64,000 nt of DNA. It comes from Apostichopus japonicus (lineage: Eukaryota > Echinodermata > Holothuroidea > Aspidochirotida > Stichopodidae). The translations under genes and the position numbers were made by a program. Positions 30,637 through 45,800 of the stretch are shown here, piece by piece. Numbering within the stretch: position 1 is the stretch's first letter; each line of letters begins with the position of its first letter. The notes under the pieces were generated by a model. The model saw only the letters and a list, made by a program, of their open reading frames with translations. It did no database searches and had not been told where the DNA came from. Location of the stretch: positions 12,175,764 to 12,239,763 of the forward strand of contig NC_092583.1 of the NCBI RefSeq assembly GCF_037975245.1. Reading direction: 5' to 3'.

Positions 30637-31793
30637 GCTTCTTATAATTTACTGGAGGCATGCAGGTTTAGTACGGAGTAGGCCTACAAGGCGGTGGCCG
30701 TCTGCTTAAAATGGCTAAAGGAAACCCGCATAATCATGGAATAAGTGAAGTATTAAAATGCAATCCGCGTAGTCATGGTTTAAGAAAGGTAAAAGGCGGT
30801 TTGAATGTCGTTTGGAGGCAGGTTCTTTTGGTATGAAATTGAAATACACAATGACAGAAATCTTAGTGTCTTTTATTTCAGCTACCACGACCTATACTTC
30901 TTTTATTGGTGAAGACACTTTTGGTCTATTATATTTGGGACTGTTAAAAGAAACCTCTCTCTTGTTGTGTCGGAATATAAATACTATCGTGCGGTTGAAT
31001 TTCTCCTGAAAAGCCATCTTGACCAAAGTATTCCATTCGGCAGCTCGATTTCACCATCTTTCAGGACATTTTGATAAGCCAAAACTGGTGGCGTTGTTTA
31101 ACTAAAATTAATGATCACCGCCATTTGTATTAAATCAGCATTCCTCGCTCGAACCTAATCTATCCTGAGAATCTAAAGTCTCGGAGCCAGTTTCTATCCT
31201 GCTCCCGACAAATTCTCCGCTTCTCCATCCTCCTTAATCATTCCAATGTGCGTAATTAGTTCGGTAAGCCATTCTGCTCCTCCCAAAAAACTGGTATTTT
31301 CCGCTGACAAAAACGTAGTTTTCCGCTAAAAACTTTGGTGTGCGGAAAGCACCGTGTTTTGTTTAATACCAGTGAAACATTCTTTTAGCATGTCAACGTT
31401 TCTTCTAGATTCAGTTTGCATCGAGAGACTTTCTAAGCAAACCATCTAAACCATCTTTAAAAAAAAGATACATATTTCGACACGACCTAAGTTCAAGTCG
31501 TTATATCTAAGTTCCAATATATGTGAATAGCCTTTTGCGTACTGAACAACTATTGTACTGATTTATCATAATATCTTACTTAATGCCTGGTTCACCATGT
31601 CCGACTATAAGTTATTTTTTAATTAAAATACTTAGTCATACTTCTATAAAAAAAATATACATACCCACAGAATAATATACCCACAGAAATGATATAACAC
31701 CGGACACTCAGGAGATATGAAGTACGTCGATTAGTTAGAGTACCACTTACGATGCCATTGATAGGCCTACCCAGAAATACTCGTCATGTCGTG

Positions 31794-31840
<47 letters not shown>

Positions 31841-31856
31841 AAAAAATATATATATA

Positions 31857-31907
<51 letters not shown>
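31794..31907. repeat. (TA)n microsatellite, unit 2 upstream
   Basis: About 110 bases of TA dinucleotides with a few breaks. The unit 3 equivalent is 57636-57718. Unit 1 lacks it. Confidence 0.9.
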
Positions 31908-31909
<2 letters not shown>

Positions 31910-32132
31910 CAGTTTCCCAGTAAAAACAGTTTTCCGGTGGCTGAACAGTTTAATCTTCCACAACACAACATCGTCTGTCTTAATTTTGCCATAATCCTGG
32001 GTAATTTGTCTGACCATAATAAAAGAAACTTAAAGTACATTCACACTGTCATGGTCTCAATAGGGATATGGCTTTTCTTTCCGGGTTCAAGCACTTTGAG
32101 CAGTCTTGGGCTTACGGTAGAGTTCATGAGAG

Positions 32133-32160
32133 CAGGGAGTTGTTGCAAAACAACTCCCTG
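32133..32160. repeat. 28-bp palindrome, copy 2
   Basis: The same 12-base arms as at 3773-3800 with loop GCAA. Confidence 0.7.
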
Positions 32161-32808
32161 ATGAGAGTACCATTTACGACGTGTATTGTTTTTAATCGTG
32201 TCTGGTGGCTGTCATTTTCTCAATATTTTGATGTCATAGTGCCACTTTGGCATCTGAAAACTTTTAGGGTTTTTCGTGTGTGTGGGTCTTTCAATATTTT
32301 CAAATTAGAATGTACCACACATTTCTGAATGTTTATTTTTCTCCAGGAAACGGCACTTTTAATTGCAAGTTGTTTTCTATTTCTGAGTAAAAGGTTTCTT
32401 TGTAAATATATTTTTCTTCATCTCTTCCCAAGACAGAAAGGAAGGAAATATGGTGCTTTCATTTAAGAAAGGGGTTGTTCTAATATGAGGGATCACTTTT
32501 TCAGGTTTTACCATAGAAATTGAAGTTGAATTTCAATGGGGTTTTCACAATTCTGGCAGCACCTGATCACCTCCACCCCTCCCCCCGCCCCTTGCTCCAT
32601 CTGCCCTTTTTTGGAATGCAGTATTTATTTGTTATTTGATGTGACAATTTTCGTACACTCCTCTTAATAGCGTAACTTTTAAACATTGTTGAAACGCTGA
32701 TTCAAGTCTCAATCAAAATTTCCCTTCATGTGATACTTTTTCACCTCCTTTTTATGCTATTTTTCTTTCTTTGTCTCTTGAATCCCAAAGAAAACTTAGG
32801 ACTCAGCC

Positions 32809-33808
32809 ATGATCTTCTCCACCCATTTGTTGACATTTTTATTAGTTATCGTGATCACTGCAGAGGTAAATCATTGTGAAACTGTTAACAATGATCCTGG
32901 TAAGAAAGAAAATGATGTTGAAGATATCAAGAATCATGTTACGTATAAGGAAGGCGATGGTAGTACCTGCAAGAACGAATTGTACAACGTATTGTACAAT
33001 GAAACAAACGCGCAAGTGGCAGGTAAGTCTTTGACTAAGCACAAACACTTCAGAGAGTCATGTGCTTAAAGGAGTAAGAGTCTCGTGATTGCTCGCCAAG
33101 TAACACGGGTTTTAATATTTTTTTAAAGAAAGGGCATGGATTGATATTTCACACGAAAACAAAACGTTTTTTGTAAAATATCAGATACCATAATTAGAGT
33201 GATGTGAACCCGCCCAAATAACATAACTAATGGTTATGATCAATGAATCAAAAGTTTAAACTGACCGAATTAATTGATTATTTGGGCATATTTTCAGATA
33301 TCGTTGTTGCAGCTGTAGTTTTGGTTACTGCTTGTATGTTAAGAGCATAAGTCGGTGTCTGTCTGTATGTTTTTTATGTTTGTATTTGTGTCTGTCTGAC
33401 TGCTTCTAAGCCTAACTGGTCGTCTGTCATCGCCTTTCTCTTTCTCCGACTCTTTTATGTCTATCCGAGTTTGTCTTTATATTATTTATCTAATCTACAT
33501 TCCATTTGCAAATATAAGTTTATTTACCTACCTATTTATTTATTTATTTTGGCATTCAGCTCTTAATGCTTTCGGGATACCTAATACCGGATTACTAGCA
33601 GGAAACACAGGCTGGTACGGACATTTCAGTGGTTGCACAGAACTACCAGATTTCCAGTACTGTATGCTAACTATGAATGTCAACACAGCAACTCTCTCAA
33701 TGGTAATGTTGCAAACCTGCAGTTTATTTAACGTTATCCAATCATGTTTACATGTTTTTTTTTTTTATATATTCACAGTTGCATGTTCATACAACTTGCT
33801 ACACATTC

Positions 33809-33855
<47 letters not shown>

Positions 33856-34085
33856 TATATAGACATTTACATAGACAAATATATAGTAAATCAATAAAGA
33901 ATAACACACCAGAAAAATTCCACTTCCCGACCGGTTTCGTCCTTTTGGGACTCATCACTGAGTATGAATCGAACCCTGGATCTTTGTGTCACGAACCGAA
34001 GTCCGTGCCACTCGACCAAAGTGATTCTACTGGTGTGTTAAAGCGTATAAATTGGCTTTGAAGTTTATATATAAGTTTATATATA

Positions 34086-34176
<91 letters not shown>

Positions 34177-36239
34177 TCTATATTAATATATTAACAACTT
34201 TCAACTGTTTTATGATTTTTGTTTATTTCTCCGAATCCTTAATCAGACGGAGTTACATCAACTTCTCATCAGATGGGGAATTTGTGCACCGAAGATCTGT
34301 TCAGATAATGGCATCAACGATAACGTGGAAATGCTCACTAGTAAGTCGTGCATAATGGATGTGTTCCACCAAATAACAGCAATGATTTTCAATACCACTG
34401 AAATATTGGTCTGACTCCTATCCTCCCCCCCCCCCCCCTCTACATACATGGATATCGTGTATTGATTGTACTAAGTAGCCATTGAGGCAAATTTTTAATT
34501 CCCAATCCACCCCAACGCCACCTCACCCCACTCCACCCCTCTTCCCATAACTGTTCAATGTAGATGCAGTCTCTGAAGAACTTGCATTCAAACATTTTTC
34601 TACCTCATAAATCTTTGGGGTTAGATCTCTCCTCGGCATATATTAATATACATTTTTCTTTCGTTCCTCTCAATGTAGCATATCTTCGTTCCAGTACCGG
34701 TGTGAATTTAACCGGTGTATCATCTACAGCCTACTGTGTACAGAATAATAAAGTACCGTATTCAACCGGTTTTTATATTACAGTGTAAGGTTTTATAGTT
34801 CATTTCATTTCAACACAACAGAAAACTGAATTATTTTATTGTTGATTTCGTGAGACGAAATAGGCTCATATAAAGACTCCCAGCTCATGTTATGAAGCAC
34901 AAGCATGCCGGGTTAGTTGCGTACTATACGTACATATATGTATGTATATATATAAATATGTATTTATATATATATATTTATCCATATATATATATATCCA
35001 TATATATATATATATATATATATATATCCAAATATATGTCCACTCATCGCTCTTTAGGTACATAAAACTTTCAATTGACAATAACTAATAACTACTACGT
35101 AAATTGTCATGTAAAACGTTTTAAATTTTCCGTCCTTTTGCAGGGGAGTCTTTGGATTAATATGTATTTTGATGATCATTGGTTCTATTATTGATATCAT
35201 TGATGATGATGATGATGATAATGAAGTTAAAGACCCACATGGTACAGAAACAGAAGAATCATTGCCACTTATGACGTCAGCATTCGATAAAGATGAAGAA
35301 ACGGAAGCAATACAAGAGATTAATAAACAATCGGTGAAAGGAAGAGTAGCTGGTAGGCATTTTGTCTTGTTCTTAATTTTTTTTCTATATTTTTTTCTAT
35401 TTAATCTTACCAGTTTCTGTTGGAAGATAGTCAAGTTAGCTCACAAAATTGGATACGAGATACTACAAATGTTAAGCAATGTTGTTTATTGACTGTTTTA
35501 ACGCAAAATTCGTGAATAAAGGAGGGTTACAGTTTTTTTCAAAATCATTCAAAAAGTCGCTCGACAAGCGTGCATTTACGTGACGTCCCCCGTTTATAAT
35601 TGATCAAGTTTAATCATAATGAATCTATGCAAAATGTTAGGCTGGTTTCTATCTCAGTTATATCTTAACCAAAAACATAACATTGTCGAATTGATTGAAC
35701 TTAGATAATTGTATATAGCTACAATTAAATGTCGAAATGTCACTTGTCACGTACTTTGCATTTTCTACAATCTCCTAGAAATATATACTCTTCAATCATT
35801 AACTTAGAAGATTTTAATTTGATTAATATTTTGTTTTTGCGAAAAATGATAAGATTGCTTTTTTACATGCTAAATAAATTAAACATTTTGTTGTAAATTG
35901 ATGGCCTAATTCAACATTCTGTTTCAATTATCTGAAAATGGCAGGATCGGTCATATAATGTTAAATGAAAAAAAAAATTATCAGTTTTCTACAAAATGTT
36001 GAAATTTTGGTTAATTTGATAGGTTATGTAATAATTTCGCACTTACAAGACAGGTTGACCACATAACATATGCTTAAGAAATGATATAATTTCGTTGAAA
36101 ATTAATATCCATTCAACATTTCGCAGAAAAATTCTTACCTTCCTCCAATGAACACGTTTTCATTTCGACGACACCAACAGCATGCCCACATGGATAAGAT
36201 GTGAATCAAGTATACTAGATCAATTCAACTTAATGACTC

Positions 36240-36289
<50 letters not shown>

Positions 36290-39200
36290 ACGTTCCTCCA
36301 GCCACCATAAAACAAATACTTTTGTCGTTTGCGTTTAACCGCAACTTGTCCAAGTTAACTGTTGTCGGTTCTGACGGTAATCGAGACATTGGATGTTTAC
36401 ACGGTATTCGAGTAATCTCCATGATGTGGATAGCCATGTTTCACGTGTGCCTTACAACAGATTCAAAATTATCATATCTCGATATTTGTAAGTTATAGTA
36501 CAATACAAGCTTTTCATTATCATACTTGACAACTTGTTAAATATACTCGAATATCTGCTTGGTACGTTGTCATCGGTTGACCGTTGATTAACCGATGGAT
36601 AAAACAAGATATAAAATTGATATAAATAAACATTATGTTTCGCAATCATTTTTAAAGTCGTCTACCGTATCGCTGATTTTAAACCTACTTAGGTGTTCAA
36701 ACCTAATGATCTTGCGGTTATTAATTTTGACCTCAAGTTCCATAGGATATGGTACGTAGCGAATAAAGTGTAACACAAGTTAATATTCTACCGTGACGAT
36801 ATCGAGTGCGCGTGCTCAAAACCTAACTTACGTGTGTGTACTTTCCATCTATATAAACAGTTAACCCACACGACGGATTGAGGATGCTTAGATCAGCCTT
36901 TTACCAGATAATTGTATTCAACGGTTCTTTACCTGTAGATACTTTTCTCTTTTTAAGGTAAGTTTATACATAGTAAACACTACATATTCTATGCGTACAG
37001 GCTACAGCAGACAATATGTTTTGCCGTAATTTCGAAGCGACCACACCATTTGTCCTACAATAAAATATTCAATATGGACAGTATGGTGGTTTATTCATTA
37101 AAGTGTATATTAACATTCCTTCTTCTATATCTCTTCCTCATCATGTGTTCTCATACTTCTCCTCTTCTTCCTGCCTCCTCTTCTCCAGTGTTCCTCTTCC
37201 TGTTCATCCAGTCCCTCATTTTCCTGCATCTCCTCATTTTTCTCTGCTTTTTAAATTTCTCGCTCCTTCTCTTCTTTCCCTCCTCTTCCCATCCCTTCTT
37301 CCTATATTTCCTCCTCCTCTTTCTCCTTATCTTGTTATTCCCCTTCCTTCTCCCCCTTCGCCTCCATCTCCGCCTCATCTTTCCTTTCCTCCTCTTCATT
37401 CACGTATCACATGGGATACGTCACCTACAAAGGTCATATTACTTGCCTAACGTTATAGACCTACAACGATTTATATTACAGAGGTTGAGTAAGGCTATGT
37501 CAACTTTGCAGATAAGATGGCGGGCGGAGAGATCGCAATGAATTACCGACTAACTGCATCTTTCATCCTACATCATATTCCGCACCGAAAAATGAACTAA
37601 TGTACATGAAACACGGAAAGATTATTAAATATTTTAATAATGGATAACCCAGCTTTTTTTTTAAAACTAGCATTGTATTCTTCATTTCTAGCGGCCTTTT
37701 AATTTGTTACGCCACTCTATTTAAACTGGAAAAAAACAATGGAAGTCTTTCCTGGCCTTGGCTTTTCCTGCACAGATACATAAGGTATGAAACTATGAAA
37801 CAGAAGTGAGATTAGGATAATATGAAAATGAATTCGATATACAGCTTCAGATCCCCTGGGTCCCTCTCATCTCCCCCTTACACCCATCCAATACCCCTCC
37901 CTACCATTCCCCTACCCCTCTTCGTGTTTCGGTGAGGAAATACAATAAACCGATACATGTTCAAATATTTAAGACATAATCTCTACCTAAGTTATCAAAT
38001 TTCAATCTAAATGCTTGGAAATGAAAGAAAGTATAACGGTCATCTGTGCCCCCGCCCTTTCTATAGATTGACACCAATGCTGGTCGTTGCCATGGCAATA
38101 TGGGTATTTGTTGCACCCCATACGTACTGGGGACCAATGATGGGTACTTTGATGGACAGGTCACGTTGTGAGAGTTACTGGTGGACAAATTTATTATACA
38201 TACAGAATTTTTTCCAGTTTTCCAGTCATGTGAGTATTTATTACAAAGAGTGAAGTGTTTTTTTTTTATTGCGGTTGTAGACATGCGCAAAATTTAACTT
38301 ATACTCGGTTAATATGCACATTGAAGATGATCAATATTTTCAACATGAGAGCTGTTGACATTATGTTATGATATTATGTTATGTTCTATTTGTACCAGTC
38401 ATCAACACTACTCTTACAAAAGAATTGATCAAGAAAGTTTAAATAAGCTACCAACTGTGCACACGAGCAAGTAAAACTATTCCTGGTTTTTTTTTTGGGG
38501 GGGGGGGTCAGAGATCTAAAGAAGTAGGTGGCCGGAAATTATGAACGCCCCAACGCCCCTTACATCCTATAGCCTTGTTGCGTATCGTTCGTGTATAATT
38601 CTTTACCGAAACGCCCATCAGATCACTTAGTCTTCTGCACCTTGTACATATAGTATTCTTTCCCTATACAGACGAACTCAAACTGTCAGACTTGACCAAG
38701 AATGTGTCTGTTTTCATGTAACATTCTTTACCGAAACGCCCATCATATCGCTAAGCTTACTGTATTATTCTGTACCTATAGGCCCTCCGAAGTTACAATT
38801 ACTGTGTCCCATTCGTCTATCGTTATTTACTCATACAAACGCCCTCAGACAAACCAGACCTGATTATAAATGTGTCTTTTTCATATATCATTCTTCGCTG
38901 AAACGCCCTCCCAACCTTCAACTTATACTACCATAGTCTCATCTGCAAACTCCTCCAGACCTTACACTGTTCCCTGGGGGGGGGGGGGTGGAGGGATGAG
39001 AGAGGGGCTTCGTGCATCATTCTTTACTCAAATTCCCCTCAGACCACTGAGCCTATACTGTATCTTGCGTACGTGTATATAATAATATTTTACTGTTTTT
39101 TTGGGGGGGGAGGTGCTGGAGTGGGGGGGGGGGCGGGAGTGGTTGTGTAGCATTCATTACCGCAACGCCACTCGGGCCACTGAGCCTGTACTGTATCTTG

Positions 39201-42200
39201 CGTACCCTGTTTATTATACTCTAGTTATATTGGACCTATATGTTAATTATTGCCTTGTTTGTGCATTATTCTCCACAGTGTTTTGGCGTAGCTTGGTATC
39301 TTAGCGTAGACATGCAGCTCTTCCTTGTGAGCCCGTTCATAATTTACTCACTCTACAGGTAAATCTATTGAGGTATTTTACATTACGTCCATTAATATAT
39401 ATAAACATATATAAGCGGGAGGCCCGGGTTCGATTCCCGGTGGAGGCTGGAAGTTTTATCACTGTTCTGGATTTCCCAACACACTACAATTTCAATAATA
39501 TATATTACATTTATGTAAAAGTTCGGTCATTGGCGTCGACTTTATATATTCGCCTGTATTTTACAGTTTCTGTTCCCTCATTAGTATCAAGGCAAGGCCC
39601 TCTCGCACGGTTTTCCCCCAACAAATTAACCCCTGGTAATTCACTCACCGACCACCACAATGAGCCACATCGACGTATCTGCCGAACTTCCCGTAGGGTG
39701 CAAATAAACAAACCGGCGAACATCAATATATTTAAAAGTTACCGCGCAGGTAGCTCACGTAATGATCTCGCCAGGATTCGAAACGTTAATTCTTAGATCG
39801 AAAGTTCATTACCTTTCCATTGGACCTCCACTCTCTGACAAAAAACAACAACAAAAAACACGTTTTCGTATTTTCTCCTTCATTTCATCACAATATATTT
39901 CCTCCACAGATCACAAAGGCTGGGATTGCTTTTGACTGCTGTCCTGGTAAGCGCTAGTGTGATCGTCAATGGGATAATAGTAGCTGAGTATCATTTCCGT
40001 GCGTCAACAATAGTTAATCTAATGTGAGTAAAAATATACGTCAATGTAACATTTGCTCTTGTACTTATCACTAATGATGTAAACGTCCTTTCAACACGAA
40101 GTATAAACATTGTTCAAAGATAAACCCTTCATATAAAATCGGAACAAAGATAAACTTTTGACCAATGTGCGCGATAAAATGAAGAGCAATATCAATACAT
40201 TGACAAGAGGGGGGTGGGGGTGCGGGGTGGTTTCGTCTATCTCATTTCTAACTGGCTTCTAAATTAATTTAACCTTAAAATGTAGTAACGCGTAGTTTAC
40301 TCTATGTAGAGGTATGTTTATTGTTACGAAGTCCAGATACTATGAATTGGAGGAAACGAACACAAGATAGTCGATTAGAGAGGAAGTGTTTAAAAATTAA
40401 TCTAATCAGTGTCTCTTGAGTAAATCTTCAAGGGTAAGCAGACCTCATAGTGATTTTAACGTGGCGTGACAGAGACAGGCTGGTGCCACTAGGAGAAGAG
40501 AACGAGCCTCTCCTTGGAAACTAATTTATACCATTCTATAAGCTTACTCGACCGTAACTTAATTGTGCTCTATGCTTTCATATTAGTATAATAATAGTAA
40601 ATACCAGCAATGAGCGTGACAAACTCTTAAAGTAAAATGTATATCACAGCAATTAGCAAGGGAAACTCTTAAAGTAACATGCTGCACCATAACAATATTC
40701 ATTAGGTTTTAAAGTCTACAGTAGTGTAGGCTGTCCATTTATTTGAAAAGTAGTTTTTTTTGCTTGGGCAGTCTGGTCAAGCAATGATACAATATTCACA
40801 CATAGCCACATGCATGGATTAACGTCAGTCTATCTAAGAGATTTGAGTGCAGGTTAAAACAGTTTGGCTTCGGCTTTGGTTCCTAGGGCGTGAGTTATTC
40901 ATCGATAATCAAAAAGTTTTGTGTCCCATAAATATAGTGTTTTCAATGTAATAATTGACGTGAAATCTAAGTCCGCTTGTCGAAAATTGTATGTATTCAC
41001 TTTCGTTATAGTTTATATAATCGGTATGGATGAACAGTAAAAAAGATATTCAAAGCAAATACAAAATATTAACAAGTACCCTTTGTTTTCTTCCGTTTTA
41101 GATTATTTGGAGGAGATTATCTTGATATAATATATAGCAAACCATACATCAGAATGCAGGCCTACCTCGTTGGTATGGTGGTTGGGTTTATTTTATACAA
41201 AGCAAAGGACAAAGAAATCATATTACCTAAGGTAAGAAGTGTAGACTCTTAGTGAACTACACAGGTCGCGGTTTGAAACGCGCCAACCACAAGAAAAGAC
41301 TTTTGGAAATAATGTTCTGGTTTTTTACCTTAATTTCCCAATCAGTGTGAGGCTTTTGTTAAAAAAAAAAAAAAACAAGAATAAAACTTGGCGATAACAA
41401 AAGCTTATTATAACAAGGCTAATAAAAGCTTTGCTAGCACTGCCGCTTGAAGTGTAGCTACACTATCAATATCGATTTGAAGTAGCGCCCTCTTCCATGG
41501 AGTTGATTGTACGTGATATATGGAACCCAAAATGGCTGAGTACCACACGACAACGAGGAGTCGCGCCGCGGGTAACAGATACAGCAACCTCCAACTAAAG
41601 CAATCTTTATAATCGCAGTACCAGGCTAAAGTGCAGAATGATATATACAATAGCCAGGGATACAATAGCCATGAATTAGCATTCCACCTATACGGTTATA
41701 CATATGACCCGCTCAGACAAACGATTTACTTAAGAGAATTACAAGAGAAAACATAAGACATAAGCAAAGAACGATAGATTGGCCCACGGGTAAACATACT
41801 ATGTAACATACAGAACAATAAAAATGCATGCTGGCCCAAACCCAATAATCGAGTTTCTGAATCCATGCTTTAGGATAAATGAGTAATTATACCAAATGAG
41901 TAATTATACTAATCCTTTAGAGGAAAAAATTTAGAAACCTTGAATAACTCACCAACTGTTCGGCAACCCTGAAAACAAGGTAAATGGATGTAAAACTTCT
42001 CGAGTTACTTTTATATTCTTTTACGTGACTTAGTGTATTGACTTTTTCTAACAAATACTTTTTTTGTGGCGCTATACACAATTCCTTTGCCGGTAAAAAA
42101 AAGTAGCGGCTTTGGTCTCATAAACCGAAAGGCATATTTGCCATCTTGATCATTGTCATGATCTTTGTCATGAATATTTATTGTAGTCGTATCTTATTTT

Positions 42201-42725
42201 TTTTCGATTCGGATTACCGCGATGGATGTATTGAGTAGATCCGACTATATAGGCAAGGCTCAGTCAACGAATTCCCAAGCTCCTAGTCACCCCTGTTGTC
42301 ATGGCACCATATATATTACTTCCCCCTATTTATTTTAGAATAACATCAATATTTCTTTCATTCTCTCCCATCAGCCCGTTGCTGTGATTGGTTGGTTGGT
42401 TGCTACGTCACTGGGTACACTAGTTCTCTGTACGATAGCGCCATCACTTGGTACAGTAGTTGCCGTCACGTTCCAAGCTCTGCATCGAATTGCATGGGGA
42501 GTTTTCCTGGCATGGGTCGTCCTATACTGCCAACTTGTCAAATCAGGTAAACCATCTTTTAATTTTAACATCAGTCGTTATTCTTCCAATAAATTTTTGA
42601 CGAGAAGGTAACGTGTATTATTATTATGATTATTATCTTGATTATTTATTATTATTATTATCATCGTCATCATGATTTGTATGTTCTTATTATTATGATG
42701 ATGATGATGATGATGGTGATGATGG

Positions 42726-42802
<77 letters not shown>

Positions 42803-45800
42803 ATAATGATGATGATGATTTTTTCCCCATCTCATTTATTCATATATAATTCATGAAATACAGTACGTATGTTACATAATTCATACACGGACAATATAAT
42901 GTATACAGTATAATATACACGAAAAATTAATTTTCCAATTCATCAATGCAATGAGCAAGACTTTGTTGCAATGCTTTATAGTTATTTCTGCAAGACTTTG
43001 AAGTTCTATTCTTGAAAGCAATGTGTTTCTCAACTTTTTAATGAACTTCATTTTTTGGGAAAAATGTTGCAATCTGGCATGTTTTTGTTCAGTTAACAAT
43101 CAAAGACATAATATTTACAATACAGTACAAATTATTGGACATCGACCAAAGAAAATATCTCTTTTCGAAAATATAAACTGCCGCCTTAAAAAACCTTTGC
43201 TCACAGTCTAAAAGAAAACTAGAAGTGACATGAGAGGACCAGAACAAGTGTTTTATGGTCTCAGCATGAATATGACAGAAAGTACAAAGAGGGCTATCAA
43301 CTTTCCCCATTAAATAAAGCAGTTTATTCGTTCCTAAAATACGATGAATAAACTTACATTGAAAGTACTTAACATTAGCCTCTGAAGCGGTGCAAAATGG
43401 CATTTGGAAAATAATAGCCCAATCATTCTGATTTAAATTAAAATTAAGATCCCACTTAGCACAGGCTTTAAGTGGGCTGGTGATGCCAGCAATTAACAGA
43501 GGGTAGACTATACGGGAAAGCTTAACTGCTTAAGAGCTTATAGAATTAATTAAATGGCTCGTGTCATTCGACCCCGTAGAATGGATAGAGTTAATCCAGT
43601 CTTAATGGACTGCTGACAATAATCCGTAAAATCTAGTGAATGGATAATTAAGAACATTACATTTTTAATGAACATGTCATAGGACAATTTCTTTCCGTCA
43701 GGATCAAAGAGATCTTTGATAAAGGTGACACCCACATTATGAAGCCTTATACCATAAACAATTGAATTATCTATTTTAATGTGGGAATTATTCCAAAGTA
43801 TCTGATTTCCATAGTTATCCTGTGGAACATTGAAAGTGGCTTTACTCCAAGCTATTCAAATGTCCTTAATAAAATTATTATCAATACAGTTAACATCCTT
43901 GGCATAAAATTACAATGAAAAATGATATCTTTTCCAAACTGGGAAAGAAAATGATGAAAAAAAAGTTTCCAATAACCAATATTGTTAGTATCTTGTACCT
44001 CTACACCAAGAGGCTTTTAATGCGTAGGCAAAGCTTTGAATATGAATTACCTTGAATCCCCCCAGTTGTCGATAGTATTCAACATTGTATTTCTCTTAAC
44101 TTTATCTGGGTTGCCATTCCAAATGAAATAAAAAATGGTACTCTGCACGTTCTTGAAGAAGTCAGTCGGAGGGTTTGGAAGAACTGGAAAAAAAAGAAAT
44201 ACAAGCTGACTATGGCCATAAGTTTTAACGATGGTGTTTCTACAAATGGGGTAAGGTTCCTACCACTCCAAATTCTAAGCTGTTTTTTTCAGCCTAGAGA
44301 GTTTCTGCAAATAATTAAGAAGAAATAACTCGTTTCCGTCATGGGTGAAATTTATTCCTAAAACTTTGATAGGACCATTAGTAATCGTAATGTTCATATC
44401 ACCAATAAAAACTGGATGATTATTCACTAATGGACCAAGTGGGAAAAGATGAGATTTGCTGTAGTTAACACTAAGACCAGACGCAGAGGTAAAGCTATCA
44501 AGAACATTATTTAATCTAATTAACGACGTACGACTACCATCTAGAAAGAAGGTTGTGTCGTCTGCATATTGCAAAATTTTAATTCCATGTCCTAAAATAT
44601 TAAGTCCTTTGATAATAGAGTCACACAAAAAATCCCTAGCAAGAATATCAGCAACAAGTATAAAAAGATAAGGACTGAGAGGGCACCCTTGCCTTTCTCC
44701 TCTTTCAATAGGAAAGAAGCCCTTCGAATGACCGTTATTTAATACACATGCGGTACTACCAGTGTACAGAGTACTAATCCAAGTACAGAAGCTATCACCA
44801 AATTTAAAATAGAGCAAAGTACGGTCAATAAAGTTCCATATGACACGGTCGAAAGCCTTCTCAAAATCAACAAAGAAAGGAAAACCAGGGTTATTAAACT
44901 TATTTGTGTAATTAATAAAATCCAATACCAAACGGATATTTTCTCCAATAAAACGATTTCTAATAAAAACCTGTTTGGTTGTCCCCAACAATATCGAAAC
45001 TAACCTGCTTCAGTCGGTTAGCCAAAGACTTGGCACAAATTGAATAATCAGTATTCAAAAGGCTAATCTGTCTATAGTTACTCAGCTGTTCATGATCTTT
45101 ATCCGGTTTACGAATTAGAGTAATTATACCCCTGTTTGGCTCCGGAGATAAACAGTGACGGTTGTAAGCAAAATTGAAAGATTCAACGACATACTTCCCT
45201 AAAACAGGCCAGAAGTGATTATAGAAATCATTTTGAAAACCCGTCGGTGGGTGCCAGGAGACTTCCCATTCGGCATAGAAAATAAAGCCTGATAACATTC
45301 CTCAAGTGTGAGTATGCCGTTATAGGGGTCAATATTGATATCAAGTGAAATCAGGGAGGTCAGAGATGAAGTCATGGTAAAAAAAGGAAATTGAAATCCC
45401 CTCCCAAGATAACAGTATTACACTCAAAGGTCCCAATAAAACGAGAGACATTACTATAGAAAGAAGGATTATCAAGATTAGGACCATAAGTACACACGAG
45501 GGTAAACTACGACAATCAATATAAACATCTGCGATTAAACATCTACCAAAACGATCAGAATGAACTTTGGCAGAAACGGGAGGCTTAAAGAAAATGGCGA
45601 CACCTTTACTTGAAGTAGTACCGTGGGAAAAATAATACTACCACCCGACTAATTTTTCCAATAACTCTCATCCTTAATAGAACTATGGGTTTCCTGGGCA
45701 TAGATAATATCGAAATTGTGTCTATAAAAATAGGTGAATTGTGATCTACGTTGTTTAACTTGCCTATAAGCCCACGTACATGATAAGAGCAAATTTTAAT

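Larger units (their letters stand above)
30637..32808. other. upstream region of nrf-6-like gene 2
   Basis: No gene was seen. It holds a (TA)n tract at 31794-31907 and the palindrome at 32133-32160. Together these form a block absent from unit 1 but present in unit 3. Confidence 0.5.

Noticed and set aside
31747..32040. Tyr/Ile-rich frames around TA repeats (also near 8000, 8900, 33840, 57650, 61400, 61650, 62620, 63530)
   Set aside because: Translations of (TA)n tracts, with no coding signature.
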